Shown here: positions 32,258 through 43,795 of the stretch, piece by piece
How the letters are laid out: the number at the start of each line of letters is the position of its first letter
How positions within the stretch are numbered: position 1 is the first letter of the stretch
DNA from: Dipteris shenzhenensis
Lineage: Eukaryota; Polypodiophyta; Polypodiopsida; Gleicheniales
Reading direction: 5' to 3' (one strand)
Assembly (NCBI GenBank): GCA_047967505.1
Contig: CM106541.1
Length of the DNA stretch: 64,000 nucleotides
Notes under the pieces: model-generated
Told to the model about the DNA's origin: nothing
Seen by the model: only the letters and a program-made list of their open reading frames with translations
Databases searched by the model: none
Translations under genes and position numbers: made by a program

Positions 32258-33860
32258 TGTCACGGAGGCGTGAAATTCTAGGTACTTTAATGTACTACAA
32301 GACCGTGACAACTTTGGTTTTAAAAGTCCAAGCGTGGGCTTAATAATGTGTAATTAAACGCGGCATGGTGCCTAGCACATAAGCGTAATTAATCCCTAGG
32401 CCCAAAGGCATTCCAAGGAATTAAAAGAGTGGTTGTTGGGAAATGATGATGTGGCATTTTTAATGGGCCCCCTAGAGGGCCATGTACCTTCAGTGGCCCC
32501 CCTAAAGTTCCAGGTGGCTCTAGTGCCTTCTACATGCTCCTTTGCCATTCCTGGACCTTCCTGGGCCTTCTAAACTTCACATGTGTGGTTTTCTCTCTCA
32601 TCTTCTCCCTTTGTTGAGATTTTGGACTGGTTTTTCAGCCTCCTTCAGCTGAATTCCGTTTTTCTTCATAACTCCTCACCCGTTTGGATTCCTCGACTTC
32701 TGTTTGGCCCGATGGCTTCCCCTTTGCCTCCCCTTCGTAGTGATATGCTTTTCCCTCCGTGCGTTTGGTAGAACGGGCAGAGCTGAGCACTTCTTTTGCT
32801 GGTCGAATTTGCAAAAGTGGCTTTTTCTGGACCTTTTTTCTTCTACCGCCTCCTGGGCCTCTCCTCTTGCAAAGCTACAGCTTTCTGTTGAATTTCGAGT
32901 GGTCCGACGCGCTGGTTGACTGGTTTTTCTCAGTTTTGGAGGACTTTCCGGCGATGAAACTTCTCCAAAACCTTCTCAATGCATTTCTCTCTGAAGCACG
33001 CTTCTTTTGAGCCCAAGAACTCCCACTTCTTCGCGACAGAAGTGCTTCTTTTCGCATTTTTCAATGGAATTCTTGCTGGTCGGCTCTTGTAAATGCTCTT
33101 TCTTCATGCCTTTGCACTCCTCTTTGGCTGAGAATGCAATTAGGCATTGGCTACTATGTCCTCTTGGCGATTGAGGACTTGGTTCGAGTCTTCAGGGCTT
33201 GGTGAGTTGTGATTTTGCTACTGCAATTTCTTTTTGCCATAAGCTATTGGTTGGCCTCGTGTGCCGCCTCTTTCTTGGCTCACAGGTGCCCAAGCAGTGC
33301 TATATGAGTCATTCTTTGGTTGGGTACTTTGCTGATTTTATTTTGGAGCTTTGAAAAGCTTTGTGAATGCCATCTAGAAACCACTCAAAGAGAGTGCAAC
33401 TGGGGTGCAGTGTGATTGCATATCTGGACAGCCAATGGAATTGCACTCGGAAAAGAGAATGCCTTTGGGTTGAGCCTACGGGTTAAGTGCACTTATGTGA
33501 TGGTGTTATATGCTTGAAAGCCTTGCGAAGGCTTAGTGAATTGGGGCTGCGTGCTCAGTTGCAGGGAAGGTCTCCCAGATGCAACTTGTAATCATTTCAC
33601 TGTGAAATATAAAGAAATACCGAAAGGGGCGCCACGGTGTTTGGGGCCAATCGGGTGCACTTGTCTATGTCTGTTGAGCAGGGGCATTCTAGCCTCCATC
33701 CCTTTTTCAGTGGTTTTGTTTGTGAACAAATGGGTAAATGCCAAATGGTGATCATGCAATGGTTAATGGTTGTGATATATGCTTTGTGAGCTGTAAATAA
33801 GTGCTGAAGTGATTAAAGGTTTAGTTCCACTGCCCTCTGAGTGATTAGAGGCCGGTTTCA
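32258..33860 (+). repeat. Gypsy 1 5' LTR
   Basis: TGTCACGGAG...GCCGGTTTCA. Long for a chromovirus LTR. Short frames inside it are present in both LTRs but show no known domain. Confidence 0.95.
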
Positions 33861-33861
33861 T

Positions 33862-33878
33862 TGGTTCCATTGCCGGGA
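33862..33878 (+). promoter_or_regulatory. Primer binding site, not the tRNA-iMet type
   Basis: TGGTTCCATTGCCGGGA follows the LTR end by one base. It resembles the tRNA-Asp type (TGGCGCCGTTGCCGGGG) at most positions, and unlike the other elements here it is not the initiator tRNA-Met sequence. Confidence 0.55.
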
Positions 33879-33973
33879 TACCACACACTATTTCTCAAGA
33901 GGTGGGCCTCGGTAGTTTGGTGGAAGGATATCTTTGCTGCACTTTTTGACAGCTGAATATTACAACCATAAAC

Positions 33974-35737
33974 ATGGTGAGTACCCATGAGCAAGAGAGC
34001 TCCACAACTCCTCAAAGGAGAAGGCAGGAAAGCCTTAATGATCCAGCTAGTGTACAGCTGCAGGGAGCACAACAAATGCCTTTTGAGCAGGCCACACATG
34101 AAGCTACAACTGAGCTCAACGGTGATACTAGTTCTAGCAGTGAGTCAGATGATGCTACTATGTTGAATGCACAGCTTGCAAGTGCAGTGACTGCTTTGAC
34201 TCAGCTGGCTCAAAATTTGGCTCAGATTGTGCAAACAAATGCCAAGAAGAAGAAGAAATCAAGAAAGCACAAGCACGGAAAGAGTGAGTACACACATGCA
34301 TCAGCTTCTCATGGCGGACCGCACACTCATGCATCAGTTTCCCATGAGGGACAGCCATCAAAAATGACTCAAAAAGTGACTTCCAAGAGAGAGGAATCGC
34401 CCAAAAGAGCACTTGAGAAAGAGGTACAAAAAGTACAGCCAGTGCAACAGTATGAGCAGCCAGCACAAGGCCTTGGTTTGGGTATTTCTACTCCTCAAAA
34501 TAATAATGTGCAGTCCATAAATGTGGCTCAACCACCTCAGCCATATTTGAGGCAGCAACCTGAATATTTTGGTACAGATTCGATCTTTGATGCTATGTTG
34601 ATTTCACCGCCAATTGGGCATAGAAAACAAGTCATGTATGACAATGTGGGAATGCAGCCAGGCATGCAAGCCACAGCATATGCTCCCATGCCTAATGTTC
34701 AGCCAAGCATGGCTCTCCCTAGTGAAGGGAATGCTGCAAATATACAGCCATCTTTGGGACATCCAATATCAAATGTATATAAAGAATTTAAGGATGGTGG
34801 TTCTCATGTCAAGTTTGATACATATAATGGAGTACAGGACAGGTACAAAGCCCTCACATTCCTTCAACAGTTTGATGCTGCATTTCTTGGGGGTTTGTTT
34901 ACAGAAGCATCCAAGATGAGGAAGGTTGCCACATTTTTGAAAGGCAATGCACTTAAGTGGTACACCAACCTTATGCTTCATGGAGATGCACCTACTACTT
35001 GGCTGGAATTTAAGCAAGTGTTCTCTTCTACTTGGCTTACTCCAACTTTTGAAGTTGAAGTACTTTCACACTGGCATGACTTGTCATACAAACTTTGCAA
35101 GAATCTTGATGATTACACCCAGAGGTTTTGGGATGTTTTGCTGCCATTGAGCTCTTACAGGCATGTTTCTTTGAAAGAGCAAATAGAGAGGTACTGTTGT
35201 GGATTGCCTAGTGAGCTACGTGATTATTGCATCAAAACCAAGGTGGGTTCTATGACTCAATTAATTGAGAATGCAAGGACAGCATATGCATGGATTCAGG
35301 AGAAGAATTTGGGCTTTATGGACAGCAAGAAAGAAGACAACAAACAGGCTGCCAAACACCAGGATAAGGACATCAAATCTGAAAATAAAAATTATGGCAA
35401 ACGACCGTTTCAAAAGGGAGGAAAAGCCCAATTCAAAGCTGGTCAAAGGCGTGGACAGCCTAATAAACAGCCCCGTACCAAGTTATCTGATGAAGAGAAA
35501 AAGTCACTCATGGAGCAAAACAAATGTTTTATATGCAAAGGAGAGGGACACCGCTCTTATGATTGCCCATTCAAGAAAAGAGACAGGTCAGATGATGATA
35601 AGAATGGTGATAAACAGGCTGATCGGAAGGGCAAAAAGCCTAAACCTTCTGCAAGACTTCTTCCAGATGTGATTGGGAGTTTGCCACATGCACATGATGA
35701 AGAGGAAATGAAAAAGAAATTGTTTGTTTTTCTTTGA
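33974..35737 (+). pseudogene. Gypsy 1 gag
   Basis: A 587-codon frame starting at ATG 33974. N-terminal third is polar and includes a lysine run (KKKKKSRKHKHGK), the middle is Q/P-rich, then the retrotransposon gag core at residues about 280-430 (FLQQFDAAFLGG, KVATFLKGNALKWYTNL, WLEFKQVF), then a basic segment and zinc knuckle CFICKGEGHRSYDC (C-x2-C-x4-H-x4-C) at about residue 518. It is uninterrupted. It ends just where the protease frame should continue, inside the T-rich string before F-D-S-G. Packages the element RNA. Confidence 0.93.
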
Positions 35738-35984
35738 TTCTGGGGCAAAGGCAAATTTCATAACTCCTGATATGGCAGGAAGGCTTGGCATTGAGCCTGA
35801 GGAAATGGGGCCATCTGGCATGTGTGATATGGCCAACCCTGAACTCAACACACCTGTCACTCCTATCATTGGCAAGTTGAGGATGCATATCCAGGGATAT
35901 CAGGATGCAGAGGACTTCTACATTATGCCTTTGCCAGAGTGTGATGCTTTGCTTGGGATGCCTTGGATGTACAGGGTGGGCTGA
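35724..35984 (+). pseudogene. Gypsy 1 protease segment
   Basis: FFFDSGAKANFITPDMAGRL carries the retropepsin D-S-G-A active site, and CDALLGMPWM is the I/L-L-G-x-x-W end. It lies one frame from gag and one from RT. The gag-side shift falls in a TTTTT string and the RT-side shift in a GGG string (about 35976), so single-base indels are the simplest cause. Programmed frameshifting is possible at the first site but unlikely at both. Confidence 0.88.
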
Positions 35985-38900
35985 TGTGCAGATGAGAAAC
36001 AAGAAGATTTCTTTAACTCATAGAGGCAAAAATCATGTACTTGATGTAAAGTTAAAAGGGGAGTCCATCCCTATAGTTTCAGCTTCTTGTATTTCCAATG
36101 TAATAATGCGTCATATTTCAGCGTACTTGATTTTTGTCAAAGAGGACAGCCAACCAGTTCAGGAAGGCTCTACTCTTTCTGCTTTAGATAGAGAAAGGGC
36201 TGCTTTTATTTCAGATTTTCAGGATTGTTTCTCAGATGCACTTCCTCAAGAATTACCTCCCAAGAGGCTCGAGGATCATCAAATTGATATAATTCCAGGA
36301 AGCTCACCGCCTAATATACCTCCCTATCGTGTCAGTAAGACACAACAGGAAGAGATAATGTCACAAGAGAAGGAACTCTTGGAAAAGGAATTAATACAGC
36401 CAAGTAATTCTCCTTACTGTTCCCCTGTGTTGCTTGTGCAAAAGAAGGATGGCAGTTGGAGAATGTGTATTGATTATAGGGCTTTGAATAAAGTCACAAT
36501 TAAGAACCGTTTTCCAATTCCACGCATTAATGATATATTGGATCGGTTGGAAGGTTCCTCAATGTTCAGTCGTATTGACCTTAAAAGTGGATACCATCAG
36601 ATAAGGATACGGCCTGAAGATGTCTACAAGACTGCCTTCCGCACTTCATTTGGCTTATATGAGTTCCTTGTGATGCCTTTTGGTTTGACTAATGCACCTG
36701 CCACTTTCAATAGAATGATGGACAGAATTTTTAGAGCACACACAAAGTTTGTGGGCACTTTCTTTGATGAGATCATTGTGTTCTCTAAAAATGAGCAGGA
36801 GCACAGGAAACACCTCACTATTGTGTTTCAAGAGTTGAAAAGACACAAGCTATTAATAAACACCAAGAAAAGTGAGTTCTTTATGCATGAGATTCATTTT
36901 CTCGGTCATATAGTGTCAAAGGATGGAGTCAAGATGGATCCTGCAAAAGTTGAGGCCATAAGGAGTTGGCCAATTTTGAAAAATCTGCATGAAGTCAGAA
37001 GCTTTCTTGGTTTGTGTTCATACTATCGGAGGTTTATAAAGTACTTTGCAGAAATTGCTTCTCCCTTGCATGCTTTACAAAAGAAAGCTGTACCGTTTCG
37101 GTGGGGACCAAAGGAAAATGCAGCTTTTGAAGAGCTGAAGCAAAAATTGTGTTCTGAACCCGTTATTATCTTGCCAGATCTTGCAAAACCCTTTGCTGTA
37201 ACTTGTGATGCATGTGGGAACAGCATAGGAGGCACTTTGATGCAAGATGGCAGAGTGGTTGCATATGAAAGTAGAGTTCTCAAAGATGCTGAATTGTTCT
37301 TGCAGACATACGAGAAGGAAATGTTAGCAGTGATACATGCTTTGACCACATGGAAACATTACCTTCTTGGAGCTGATTTTTATGTGCAAACTGATCATCA
37401 GTCACTTAGATATTTTCTCACGCAGAGAAAATTATCTGAAAAGCACATGAGATGGGCTAACTTCCTCTCAATGTTTCATTTTCAAATTGTACATGTGCCG
37501 GGTAACAAAAATGTCGTGGCTGATGCACTTTCCAGGAAACCACAGCCTGAAGCAGTCTCCAAGAAACCCAGTGTTTCAGCAGTGAGCATTGCTTACAACA
37601 ATGTGTTAGATGTGATGAAAGATCAGTATGTTAATGATGCTGATTTTTCAACTATTTATGAACAGCTTTCTGATGGTCAAAGGCATGATCACTATATGTT
37701 GAAAGAGGGTTTCATTTTGATGCATGGACGACTCTGTGTCACTGATCAGATGCGACAGAAAGTCATAATGGAAAGTCATGCTCCTCCATATGCAGGACAT
37801 AGGGGAATTACAGCAACAATTACAGCAGTGGAGCAATACTTTTATTGGCCATCTTTGAGGAAAGATGTGGAAGAATATGTGAGAACATGCATGGTTTGTC
37901 AGAAAGTAAAGTTTGACAGGCAGAAGGCACCTGGGTTGTTACACCCTTTGCTAATTCCGGATAGACCATGGCAAAGCATAGCTATGGATTTTGTGTTTGA
38001 TCTTCCACGTACTCCTACTGGACATGATGGATTGTGGACAATAATTTGCAGGTTTAGCAAACAAGCCCACTTTGTGCCAGTAAGAAAGAAAATTACAGTA
38101 GATCAAATGGCCAAATTGTTTTTGCAGCATGTCTTCAAGTATCATGGGATGCCTGAATCCATAATCAGTGATAGAGATCCGAGGATGACCAGCCTCTTTT
38201 GGAGAGGACTGTTTGAAAATATGGGCACTACACTGAATTTTTCGTCATCTTTTCACCCTCAGTCTGATGGACAATCGGAGCAGGAAAACTCTACCATCTT
38301 GGATATGTTTAAATGCTATGTCTCAGACCACAAAAGCAAATGGGAGCATTATTTGCCTTTGCTGGAATATGCTTACAATAATACGGTGCACACATCCACA
38401 GGTAAAGCACCTTTTGAAATAGTGGAAGGCGCCAGGAAGATGCCTCCCATTTTGAATACAAAAGAGAAAATCTTCGAAGCTGATCGTTTTGTGGAAAGCC
38501 TTGAAGAGGCTTACAAGAAGATCAAATATGCCTTGCAAAGAAGTCAAGACAAGCAGAAAAGAGCAGCAGATAAGCACCGCAGGGAATTGGTATTCACAGA
38601 AGGTGATTGGGTTTTGCTGTGTTTTCAAAAGGCAAGGCTGAAAAATAAGAAAGGCAAGGAAAGGTTGTACACAAAGCTGAACATGCGTTACTATGGTCCT
38701 TTCCAGGTTTCTAAAAAGATAAACGAGGTAGCTTACAGGCTGAAGTTGCCTCCGCATTGGAAGATACATAATGCCTTTCATGTGAGCTTATTAAAGCAAT
38801 ATCATGGAGATATTCCCGAGGATGTACCTGATGAGGTGCAGCCTGAAGTGGAAGAACAGGATGAACTTCTGGTCCTAGAGCAGATTCTGGCACACAGAGA

Positions 38901-39126
38901 TAGAAAGCTCAAGGGTAAAGTTATCCGTCGCTACTTGGTAAAATTTCAAAATTACCCATCAGATTCACCTGGGATATTGCAGCTTTACCTTGATGCTTTC
39001 CAATTAGAGCCGACTGCGGCCCGGGCTCCTACAGGTAGTTCAGCAGAGCGAGCGTCTGGAGCATTACCTGATGTTCGAGAGGGGGTTAGCACCTCCACTC
39101 CCTCAGTACAGACGGGCTCACTGTGA
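35985..39126 (+). pseudogene. Gypsy 1 RT-RNase H-integrase-chromodomain
   Basis: An open frame of over 1040 codons. [49 protein letters not shown], then GTFFDEIIVFS at 36757-36789, where the F/Y-x-D-D box has Glu for the second Asp (GAG at 36769). RNase H: VTCDACGNSIGGTLM, YEKEMLAVIHAL, TDHQSLRYFL, VVADALSR. Integrase: zinc site H...GHRG...CMVC, then Asp in MDFVFDLP, Asp in ISDRDPRM and Glu in SDGQSEQEN. C-terminus (about 38860-39010): VLEQILAHRDRKLKGKV and YLVKFQNYPSDSP, a worn chromodomain (usual Y-L-V-K-W-K-G-Y). Chromodomains steer integration to certain chromatin. Confidence 0.93.
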
Positions 39127-39414
39127 TTTCAACAGGTCACTTGATGACACTGTATGTTTCATCCGAGATACTGAGCTGACAGTATTTCTGCTGTGAGACT
39201 TCATGATATTGATGCATCTTGACTATTGATCGCCAAGGATCACATAGATTTTGAGCAGTATATATGGATGGATGCATGCCTCTCCTAGCCATATTTTCAC
39301 TATCTCTGTATACTATAGCTGCGGCTTTCTTGTATACTCTTTTATGCTATATTTCATGCTCGCTCCTGTGTTTTGGGACAGCAAACTGTGGTTTGCTGTT
39401 TCAAGAGAGGGATA
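39127..39414 (+). other. Gypsy 1 3' untranslated part and purine tract
   Basis: Short non-coding stretch ending CAAGAGAGGGATA (39402-39414), the polypurine tract directly before the 3' LTR. Confidence 0.8.
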
Positions 39415-41015
39415 TGTCACGGGGGCGTGAAATTCTAGGTACTTTAATGTACTACAAGACCGTGACAACTTTGGTTTTAAAAGTCCAAGCGTGGGCTTAA
39501 TAATGTGTAATTAAACGCGGCATGGTGCCTAGCACATAAGCGTAATTAATCCCTAGGCCCAAAGGCATTCCAAGGAATTAAAAGAGTGGTTGTTGGGAAA
39601 TGATGATGTGGCATTTTTAATGGGCCCCCTAGAGGGCCATGTACCTTCAGTGGCCCCCCTAAAGTTCCAGGTGGCTCTAGTGCCTTCTACATGCTCCTTT
39701 GCCATTCCTGGACCTTCCTGGGCCTTCTAAACTTCACATGTGTGGTTTTCTCTCTCATCTTCTCCCTTTGTTGAGATTTTGGACTGGTTTTTCAGCCTCC
39801 TTCAGCTGAATTCCGTTTTTCTTCATAACTCCTCACCCGTTTGGATTCCTCGACTTCTGTTTGGCCCGATGGCTTCCCCTTTGCCTCCCCTTCGTAGTGA
39901 TATGCTTTTCCCTCCGTGCGTTTGGTAGAACGGGCAAAGCTGAGCACTTCTTTTGCTGGTCGAATTTGCAAAAGTGGCTTTTTCTGGACCTTTTTTCTTC
40001 TACTGCCTCCTGGGCCTCTCCTCTTGCAAAGCTACAGCTTTCTGTTGAATTTCGAGTGGTCCGACACGCTGGTTGACTGGTTTTTCTCAGTTTTGGAGGA
40101 CTTTCCGGCAGTGAAACTTCTCCAAAACCTTCTCAATGCATTTCTCTCTGAAGCACGCTTCTTTTGAGCCCAAGAACTCCCACTTCTTCGCAACAGAAGT
40201 GCTTCTTTTCGCATTTTTCAATGGAATTCTTGCTGATCGGCTCTTGTAAATGCTCTTTCTTCATGCCTTTGCACTCCTCTTTGGCTGAGAATGCAATTGG
40301 GCATTGGCTACTATGTCCTCTTGGCGATTGAGGACTTGGTTCGAGTCTTCAGGGCTTGGTGAGTTGTGATTTTGCTACTGCAATTTCTTTTTGCCATAAG
40401 CTATTGGTTGGCCTCGTGTGCCGCCTCTTTCTTGGCTCACAGGTGCCCAAGCAGTGCTATATGAGTCATTCTTTGGTTGGGTACTTTGCTGATTTTATTT
40501 TGGAGCTTTGAAAAGCTTTGTGAATGCCATCTGAAAACCACTCAAAGAGAGTGCAGCTGGGGTGCAGTGTGATTGCATCTGGACAGCCAATGGAATTGCA
40601 CTCGGAAAAGAGAATGCCTTTGGGTTGAGCCTACGGGTTAAGTGCACTTATGTGATGGTGTTATATGCTTGAAAGCCTTGCGAAGGCTTAGTGAATTGGG
40701 GCTGCGTGCTCAGTTGCAGGGAAGGTCTCCCAGATGCAACTTGTAATCATTTCACTGTGAAATATAAAGAAATACCGAAAGGGGCGCCACGGTGTTTGGG
40801 GCCAATCGGGTGCACTTGTCTATGTCTGTTGAGCAGGGGCATTCTAGCCTCCATCCCTTTTTCAGTGGTTTTGTTTGTGAACAAATGGGTAAATGCCAAA
40901 TGGTGATCATGCAATGGTTAATGGTTGTGATATATGCTTTGTGAGCTGTAAATAAGTGCTGAAGTGATTAAAGGTTTAGTTCCACTGCCCTCTGAGTGAT
41001 TAGAGGCCGGTTTCA
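39415..41015 (+). repeat. Gypsy 1 3' LTR
   Basis: TGTCACGGGG...GGTTTCA, 1601 bp, nearly identical to the 5' LTR. Confidence 0.95.
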
Positions 41016-41020
41016 CTCTT

Positions 41021-43468
41021 CCTATGCTTGATGGTGATTCCATGGATGATTATCTCACGAAGGTAAAGGATTTACGGGAGCAATTAGCATCTGTGGATGA
41101 GATTATTCCGGATGCCTCGTTGGTTTCTACAGTGTTGCAGGCCATCCCCGACACGTATCAGAATGTGTCCACTACTATGCGGCTTATGATGAAGCGTAAT
41201 CCCAATTCAATTACCTTCAATGAGCTTGTTTCTGTACTCTTGCAAGAGGAGCAGTCCAGATATAATAGGACCGTGATGCGTGTGGCTGATCAGGCTTTTA
41301 TTGCCAGCCAGAAAGGCAAAGGTAAGGCTGCGTTTCAGGGGGGCAGCAAGCCCAAGAAAGATGCAGGCCAGCCATCTGGCAAGTATGAAAAAGAGGGTGA
41401 TAAACCCAAGAAAAAGGGGAAGTGCAACTATTGCAGGAAGCCAGGACACTACATTAATGAATGTCGCAAGAGGCTTGAGAAGGAAAAGAGCAAAGGGGCC
41501 AGCATGGCGGATAACAAAGAGGCTGCAAATTACACTTATACATCCTCCCATGATGAGGAATGGGCTTTTGCAGTGTTATGCAGTTACAATCCGTCTATTC
41601 ATGATGCATGCCTATCTGTGAGTGATGCCAATGTATGGTATTTTGACAGTGGTGCTAGCAAGCACATTACCTCACAGAAGGATTTGTTTACATCTTATGC
41701 AGCTGGTTCTCATGGAGGCACGGTGACATGTGCCAACAACTCCTCCCATCCTGTGCAAGGAGTGGGAAAGATTGTACTTACCACAGCAAATGGTGGTGCA
41801 TTTACACTCTCTGATGTGCTATGGGTGCCTGGCATCAAAAAGAATTTGCTTTCAGTTTCAGCCATTGCCCGTGGTGGCTTAATGGTGAAGTTTTTGGATG
41901 ACAGATGCACCGTACATGACATTAGTGATGGTGATACAATTGTGGCTTATGGAACTTTATGCCACGGTCTTTACAGACTTGATCACTATGAGAGTGCTTT
42001 GCATGATGCTTTATTCACTACCACCCCATCACAGTTGGCAAATGCTGAATTATGGCATGCTCGATTTGGCCATCTCAATTTCAGAAGTTTGCTGCGTTTA
42101 CACAGCCATGAAATGGTGTCCGAGATGCCACACATACATACTCCGACTCGCAATGTATGCGAGGGATGTATCTTGGAGAAGATGCATCGCACACCGATTC
42201 CCAAAGATGGGACTGTCAGAGCTGTCCGTAGATTACAGCTTATACACAGTGATGTTTGTGGTCCTATGAGGACTCCATCTATTCGGGGATATCTGTATTT
42301 TGTCACTTTCATTGATGATTTCTCTCGTTTCACGTGGCTCTACCCATTGAAGGAGAAGTCAGAGGTGTTTACAAAATTCAGACATTTTATTACTCAGGTT
42401 GAGAATTATGCCTCAGAAAAAGTGGGGACACTTCGCACTAATAGAGGGGGAGAATACATGTCCAAGGAATTTCATGCATATCCTGCAAAGAGAGGCATCA
42501 TCCATCAGTGTACCACTCCATACATCCCAGAGCAAAATGGGCTCGCTGAAAGGAAAAACAGGTCGAAAATGGAGATGGGTAGATGTATGCTCAAAGGCAA
42601 AGGTTTGCCCAACAGGTTCTGGATGGAGGCTCTCATGTGTGCAAATTACGTACTTAACAGATGTCCCACAAAGGCCTTGCATAATCTCACCCCGTATGAG
42701 GCATGGCATGGTAAGAAGCCTTCTGTTGCTCATCTCAGAGTATTTGGTTGCTTGGCCTATGCACATGTGCCACAGCAACATCATACTAAACTTGATGATA
42801 AGGCTCTCAAATGCATTTTAGTGGGGTACAGTGTTGAAAGCAAACGGTATCGGCTGTATCATCCATCCAACAAGAGGATTATTACAAGCAAGGATGTCAT
42901 TTTTGCTGAGGATTCCACTCAGCCATTGCTGTCCTGTCAAAAACAGCCTGATGTCTACTCCAGGGATGTGTTTGAACAAATGCTGCCCATGACAACTGAA
43001 GGTCCCTCATTTTCAGAACATTCCAGTTTGATTCCCCATGCTGTTACGCAGGCCGGTACAGCAACTAATCAGCCTATTGTGGCTGAACCACATATGCCTA
43101 TAGATGAGGCAAATATTGACCAGGCAGTTGATGAGGAAAGGACAGCCATTCAGTCATCCAAACGGGTGCCCAGGTGGCTGATTGAAACATTACGGGACAG
43201 CAGGTTACATACTCCTTTACCTGCGAGGACTCGTGCAAAATCTCATCATGCATCTGGGTTGTTTACTGATTATGCCTTTCAGAGCACATGCAATGATGAA
43301 GAACCTCTGACATTTGAGGATGCTGCAGAGGACAGTAATTGGATGGCAGCCATGCATTCAAAATATGATTCCATCATGCAAAATGAAACATGGCACTTAA
43401 CTGAATTGCCTATATATTCACCAAAGCATTGTCTCATGAGAAGTTCGAAGGCTTTCGCAAGCTTCTGA
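41021..43468 (+). pseudogene. Copia 1 gag C-terminus, protease, integrase, RT stub
   Basis: Continues the gag frame from 32257. Zinc knuckle CNYCRKPGHYINEC (about 41422), protease VWYFDSGASKHIT (about 41635), GAG-pre-integrase ELWHARFGHLNF (about 42047), integrase core LIHSDVCGPM, then TLRTNRGGEY where the second catalytic Asp is Asn (AAT at 42440), and EQNGLAERKNR with the Glu, followed by the copia F-G-C-x-A/Y block and GYSVESKRYRLY. Then WMAAMHSKYDSIMQNETW, the first RT block, and the frame passes within about 10 codons (near 43411-43420) to the extreme C-terminus of RNase H. Roughly 500 residues of RT/RNase H, including Y-V-D-D, are gone. Confidence 0.92.
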
Positions 43469-43529
43469 ACTTGCTTCCTTTTGGTGATTGATATCACATT
43501 TTCCTTGTACACTGTCACCACTTCACTCC

Positions 43530-43538
43530 AGGGGGGTT
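43530..43538 (+). promoter_or_regulatory. Copia 1 polypurine tract
   Basis: AGGGGGGTT immediately before the 3' LTR TG. Confidence 0.8.
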
Positions 43539-43790
43539 TGTTAGCACCTATGTGTTGGGAGTGTAGGGTGACACCTTAGGTGTAGGCCCAGGGCACTTTT
43601 TACTCCAACTAGTGGAGGTTTTTCCCCCCGAGCTTGGCAGGCACACTTCCATGTGACCTGCAGGGTGTGCTTAGCAAGCACAACCTTATCCATGTATATG
43701 ATGTGACTTTAGTCACATCTTCTGAATCAATCAATTATTCGAGCTTTTTGTGCTTGCTCTCTCCTCGTGTGTTTCGTCTCTGCACCAACA
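43539..43790 (+). repeat. Copia 1 3' LTR
   Basis: TGTTAGCACC...GCACCAACA, 252 bp, followed by the target duplication aagtc. Confidence 0.95.
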
Positions 43791-43795
43791 AAGTC

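Larger units (their letters stand above)
32258..41015 (+). mobile_element. Gypsy element 1 (chromovirus)
   Basis: 8.76 kb with LTRs of 1603 bp (32258-33860) and 1601 bp (39415-41015) and target duplication ctctt at 32253-32257 and 41016-41020. By eye the LTRs differ at about 12 sites plus one 2-bp indel (about 0.75 %), all the substitutions being transitions. It is the youngest datable insertion here. It encodes gag, protease, RT, RNase H, integrase and a C-terminal chromodomain-like segment, hence a Ty3/gypsy chromovirus. Two single-base frame breaks and an altered RT active site make this copy defective. Confidence 0.95.
30284..43790 (+). mobile_element. Copia element 1, interrupted and RT-deleted
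   Basis: LTRs of 252 bp each (30284-30535 and 43539-43790), differing at about six sites (2.4 %), with a 5-bp target duplication aagtc at 30279-30283 and 43791-43795. Primer site at 30538 and purine tract at 43530. Coding order gag-PR-IN-RT marks it as Ty1/copia. A gypsy element sits inside gag. Without it the element is about 4.7 kb, because nearly all of RT and RNase H has been deleted. The integrase also carries a catalytic substitution. Not autonomous now. Confidence 0.92.

Noticed and set aside
32583-33010. Short reading frames inside the gypsy 1 LTR that recur in both LTRs
   Set aside because: Their conservation is explained by the LTRs being near-identical. There are no start context, domain or codon signals.
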